Assembly (NCBI GenBank): GCA_020426065.1
Contig: JAGQQT010000144.1
Coordinates: 1 to 8,744 of the forward strand
Source of the DNA: Planctomycetaceae bacterium
GTDB taxonomy: Bacteria > Planctomycetota > Planctomycetia > Planctomycetales > Planctomycetaceae
Reading direction: 5' to 3'
Length of the DNA stretch: 8,744 nt
Shown: piece after piece, positions 6,324 to 8,744 of the stretch
Numbering within the stretch: position 1 is the stretch's first letter
Layout: each line of letters opens with the position of its first letter
The notes under the pieces: model-generated
The model's input: the letters and a program-made list of their open reading frames with translations, nothing else
Told to the model about the DNA's origin: nothing
The model's database searches: none
Translations under genes and position numbers: made by a program

Positions 6324-7691
6324 TTGTCTTCATTGTCGATGAAATTGATTCGCCTTGACGATCCTGCCGCCGAGCAGGAATTTGAGGCCTTACGGGCGGT
6401 GCTCAGCCCGCAGGGAGATGTGGTTTCTGAAGCTGGCAAGCAACGGACGATTGCCCTGTTTGGAGAACCGTTGTCTCCTCAGCAGGTGGTGGAACGAATC
6501 TGCCGGGATGTTCGAGAACGGGGTTTGTCCGCGTTACTGGAATACACAGAAAAGCTGGATCGCAAGTCCCTGGACGCGGCCTCGCTGAGAGTCAGTGAAC
6601 AGGAACTGGCAGCCGCTCATCAGGCCGCCGCACCGGAATATCTGGATGTCATTCGACAGGTTCGGGACAACATTCTCGAATTTCAGAAAGCGATTCTGAA
6701 TCGGGATGTTGAGCTGGTGCGGGATTTTGGTCCCGGTCGAGTGGAACTCCGTCAGCGCTATCTGCCCATGAAGCGGATTGGGATTTGTGTTCCCGGTGGA
6801 GCAGCCGCGTATCCCTCAACTTTACTCATGACTGCAGTTCCCGCACAGGCCGCTGGCGTTCCGGAAATTGCGGTTGTTGCTCCCCCGACGGCATTCGGCA
6901 GCTACAATGTCGATCTGCTGGCCGCCTGCCATGAGTTAGGTGTAAAAGAAGTTTATCGCTGCGGAGGAGCCCAGGCTGTTGCCGCACTGGCTTACGGGGT
7001 GGAAGGTATCCCCCAGGTTGACAAAATCGTCGGGCCGGGGAATCTGTTTGTCGCTCTCGCCAAACGACTGGTCTTTGGCGAAGTCGACATCGACAGTATT
7101 GCCGGGCCCAGTGAAGTGATTGTTCTGGCCGATGAATCTGCCAATCCCCGTTTTGTTGCCAGTGATCTGATTTCCCAGGCTGAGCACAGTCCCGGTTCAG
7201 CGGTTCTAATTACCTGGCACGAACCGTTGATCGAACAGGTCCGGGCAGAGCTGGATCGTCAGCTCTCCCAGCTTGAACGAGGGGATCTTGCCCGGGAATC
7301 ACTGGAGCAATATGGAGCGTTTCTGCTGGCCAAAGACGCTCAGGAGGCAGCCGAAGTGACGGATCGCCTCGCGACAGAACACCTGCATATTTCAACTGAT
7401 GATCCCGAAGTCCTGCTGGCCAAGGTTCAGAACGCGGGCGCGATTTTCCTGGGGCACTACACTCCCGTAGCCATGGGAGACTACTTCGCCGGTCCTTCAC
7501 ACGTGTTGCCCACAGGAGGAACCGCCCGGTTTGCCAACGGCTTGTGCGCCAACGATTTCCTCAAACGATCCTCGATTATCGCCTACGATCGCGATGCTCT
7601 GAGGCACGATGCCCCCGGAGTGCAACTGCTGGCTGACAAGGAAGGACTGACCGGACATCGTTCGAGTGTCGATATTCGACTGGATTCGTAA
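6324..7691 (+). CDS. hisD: Histidinol dehydrogenase
   Basis: 455-aa cytoplasmic zinc enzyme catalysing the last two steps of histidine synthesis: L-histidinol to L-histidinal to L-histidine, reducing two NAD+. Key segments are V-P-G-G-A-A-A-Y-P-S-T (156-166), K-I-V-G-P-G-N (234-240), and residues 256-288, which fit the family signature from I-D-S-I-A-G-P-S-E to S-Q-A-E-H. These continue with T-E-H-L-H-I (351-356), G-D-Y-F-A-G-P-S-H-V-L-P-T-G-G (385-399) and G-L-T-G-H-R-S-S-V (441-449). Zinc ligands equivalent to the E. coli set are Gln285, His288, Asp386 and His445; the catalytic Glu-His pair is Glu352-His353. All are present, so the enzyme should be active. Residue 355 is His where most homologues have Glu. 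Length is near the usual 430-440 plus a short N-terminal extension. No other his gene is in the window. Confidence 0.96.
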   Translation: MSSLSMKLIRLDDPAAEQEFEALRAVLSPQGDVVSEAGKQRTIALFGEPLSPQQVVERICRDVRERGLSALLEYTEKLDRKSLDAASLRVSEQELAAAHQAAAPEYLDVIRQVRDNILEFQKAILNRDVELVRDFGPGRVELRQRYLPMKRIGICVPGGAAAYPSTLLMTAVPAQAAGVPEIAVVAPPTAFGSYNVDLLAACHELGVKEVYRCGGAQAVAALAYGVEGIPQVDKIVGPGNLFVALAKRLVFGEVDIDSIAGPSEVIVLADESANPRFVASDLISQAEHSPGSAVLITWHEPLIEQVRAELDRQLSQLERGDLARESLEQYGAFLLAKDAQEAAEVTDRLATEHLHISTDDPEVLLAKVQNAGAIFLGHYTPVAMGDYFAGPSHVLPTGGTARFANGLCANDFLKRSSIIAYDRDALRHDAPGVQLLADKEGLTGHRSSVDIRLDS

Positions 7692-7713
7692 TTCCAGTAT
7701 GCACAGCCAGAGG

Positions 7714-7735
7714 GTGGCCCGGAAGTATTCCGGGC
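7714..7735 (+). repeat. REP-like hairpin element, copy 1
   Basis: GTGG is followed by a perfect hairpin: GCCCGGAA (7717-7724), loop GTA, TTCCGGGC (7728-7735). The last G of GTGG also forms the first stem pair. It begins 22 nt after the hisD stop. The G-T-R-G tetranucleotide followed by a palindrome is the layout of REP elements mobilised by RAYT (TnpA-REP) transposases. It may equally be a 3'-end stabilising or terminating hairpin. A small adjacent stem (CGGC-GAA-GCCG, 7735-7745) follows. It is not a standard rho-independent terminator, because no T run follows. Confidence 0.6.
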
Positions 7736-7867
7736 GGCGAAGCCGTTTCAGGCTGCGGTACAAATGGTCAATTCACCTTGCCCTGCATTTCCTGCCATAC
7801 CCCATTTCATCATCGCTACTGATCTGTTTTTCGAATGTCATCTGGCAACCTTTGACGGACTCTGTCT

Positions 7868-7889
7868 GCCCGGAATTCTTCCGGGCCAC
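7868..7889 (-). repeat. REP-like hairpin element, copy 2 (inverted)
   Basis: On the plus strand this reads GCCCGGAA (7868-7875), TTC, TTCCGGGC (7879-7886), then CAC. Its reverse complement matches copy 1 at 21 of 22 positions, differing only in the loop (GAA versus GTA), and it starts with the same GTGG. It sits 18 nt beyond the stop of the GH32 gene. With copy 1 it forms an inverted pair spanning 176 bp, like a BIME/REPIN. Confidence 0.6.
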
Positions 7890-7907
7890 ACCAATGACAG
7901 AAGAATC

Positions 7908-8744
7908 TTATTTCCAGATCGACTTCAAGCGAAACACTTTTAATGAGGTGATGTGACTATCACTGAGGACCGCGTTGGTGTTTGTCTCCAGATCTTCTGG
8001 TCTGCGGCTGAATGCAGAATACTCCAGGCCGTGGTCCACATACACTTCGCAGAAAGTACGGTCCACAAAAATCTGCGCCTGTTTCCCTTCGAAATGCATC
8101 GAAATCCCATTCAGCATCAGTTCATGTCGCTGACTTTTTTCGAACTCAACCAGTACTTCACTGCCTTGAGTTTCTAAACCGCTCAAATCCGCTCCATTCA
8201 AGGCCACTGCTTCCGCCCGGAGTTGCTGCACTTCCTGTACGGGCTGGTAGAACATTCTCAGACCATGTTCAGTCTCGCGGAGTGTCAACTCCTGAGGTAA
8301 AGAAAAACTCTGGCTGACAATCTGGTCTGGATATTGATTCAGGAACGGCTGATTTCTGATCCAGCCAATCTGGATCCGCCTTCCGTCTGGAGTGTCGCTG
8401 AATGTCTGAGCGGCATACAGGGCTCCCCGGGAGTTGCCGTGCGGACCTGATTCTTTATGAAATGCCTGGCCGTCAAAAGTTCCGATGAAATAACGGTTCT
8501 GGGCTCCATACAGAATCCATTTTTTTACTTCCGGCTGGCCCGCCAGTGTCAGCTCAAACATTTCCGGACATTCGAAAACGGCAGAGCGATCGGGATCTGT
8601 AAAAGCACCAGTTCGCGTCCATTTTCGCAAGTCGGTCGATTCCCAGAATGCCATGTTGTGATGATCATTGCCGCCTGCTGGTGGTGTTGATTGCGTTTCC
8701 GCACATTCATCACTGTCATACAGCACCATCACCCATTTTTGTTC
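7908..8744 (-). CDS. Glycoside hydrolase family 32 enzyme, C-terminal part (5' end outside window)
   Basis: The last 278 residues of a GH32 enzyme (levanase/inulinase/invertase-type), which hydrolyses fructosyl linkages in fructans or sucrose. The reading frame is open to the right edge, so the true start lies outside; the first visible residues, E-Q-K-W-V-M-V-L-Y, are the stretch that in this family follows the R-D-P-K-V-F-W-H motif. Recognisable elements are F-E-C-P-E-M-F (57-63), in which Glu58 is the general acid/base, A-A-Q-T-F-S-D and I-Q-I-G-W-I in the later propeller blades, and S-F-S-L-P-Q-E-L-T-L-R closing the catalytic five-bladed propeller. A C-terminal beta-sandwich follows, with I-F-V-D-R-T-F-C-E-V-Y-V-D. 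The nucleophile Asp block (W-M-N-D-P-N-G) and any signal peptide are not visible. The stop is TAA at 7908-7910. Family assignment is firm; the substrate is not. Confidence 0.9.
   Translation of the reverse strand, partial: EQKWVMVLYDSDECAETQSTPPAGGNDHHNMAFWESTDLRKWTRTGAFTDPDRSAVFECPEMFELTLAGQPEVKKWILYGAQNRYFIGTFDGQAFHKESGPHGNSRGALYAAQTFSDTPDGRRIQIGWIRNQPFLNQYPDQIVSQSFSLPQELTLRETEHGLRMFYQPVQEVQQLRAEAVALNGADLSGLETQGSEVLVEFEKSQRHELMLNGISMHFEGKQAQIFVDRTFCEVYVDHGLEYSAFSRRPEDLETNTNAVLSDSHITSLKVFRLKSIWK

Larger units (their letters stand above)
7692..7907. other. Non-coding junction between convergent hisD and GH32 genes
   Basis: This 216-bp stretch lies between two stop codons facing each other. 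Its only clear structure is the inverted pair of 22-nt hairpin elements at 7714-7735 and 7868-7889, with 132 bp between them. That interval has no credible gene, and open frames crossing it lack ribosome sites and family features. No T-rich terminator tract follows either hairpin. Confidence 0.7.

Noticed and set aside
6158..6439. N-terminal extension of ltaE to 6439
   Set aside because: The added residues overlap the hisD start on the other strand and are not part of the aldolase family, whose homology starts at the V-D-L-R-S-D-T motif just after the ATG at 6157.
7717..7735. Rho-independent terminator for hisD
   Set aside because: The stem is strong, but it is followed by GGCGAAGCC rather than a T-rich tract. 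It is better described as a REP-like or 3'-end hairpin.
7666..7956. 96-codon plus-strand frame across the hisD/GH32 junction
   Set aside because: It overlaps the ends of both real genes in other frames, runs through the hairpin elements and shows no known domain.

Overview
The window looks like chromosomal DNA of a planctomycete, probably of the Planctomycetaceae (Gimesia/Rubinisphaera-like). This is inferred from gene content. There is a secreted CxPSR sulfatase, a large secreted CAP/FG-GAP protein carrying the 'LExRxLL' N-terminal signature typical of planctomycete extracellular proteins, frequent TTG starts, and scattered biosynthetic genes (a lone hisD). The genus is not proven by the sequence.

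Layout, left to right. (1) Positions 1-628, minus strand: N-terminal part of an exported iduronate-2-sulfatase-like enzyme, cut by the left edge. (2) Positions 629-855: divergent control region with a 14-bp palindrome and a 9-bp direct repeat spaced 20 bp. (3) Positions 856-5051, plus strand: four closely spaced genes (gaps 45, 39 and 5 bp) that probably form one transcription unit. They encode a two-helix K+-channel/RCK protein with an odd selectivity filter, a DUF167/YggU protein, a 738-aa secreted CAP-domain protein ending in a seven-repeat FG-GAP/VCBS propeller, and a stand-alone CinA C-terminal (PncC-type) amidase. (4) Positions 5060-6157, minus strand: low-specificity L-threonine aldolase (ltaE), convergent with the pncC-like gene and divergent from hisD. 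(5) Positions 6324-7691, plus strand: histidinol dehydrogenase (hisD) with all catalytic and zinc residues, preceded by a plausible sigma-70-type promoter. (6) Positions 7692-7907: a non-coding 3'-3' junction holding two copies of one 22-nt hairpin element in inverted orientation. Each copy lies about 20 nt past the stop codon of its neighbouring gene. (7) Positions 7908-8744, minus strand: C-terminal part of a GH32 fructan/sucrose hydrolase, cut by the right edge.

Functionally, the two ends belong to polysaccharide breakdown (sulfatase, GH32). The middle carries housekeeping amino-acid and cofactor metabolism (ltaE, hisD, pncC) and one large extracytoplasmic protein of unknown target. The most unusual points are the REP/BIME-like inverted hairpin pair between hisD and the GH32 gene, the CAP plus seven-bladed propeller protein, and the T-L-G-C-R-D channel filter. 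I saw no tRNA, rRNA, CRISPR, IS transposase or integrase, and no clear multi-gene novel defence or mobile system.
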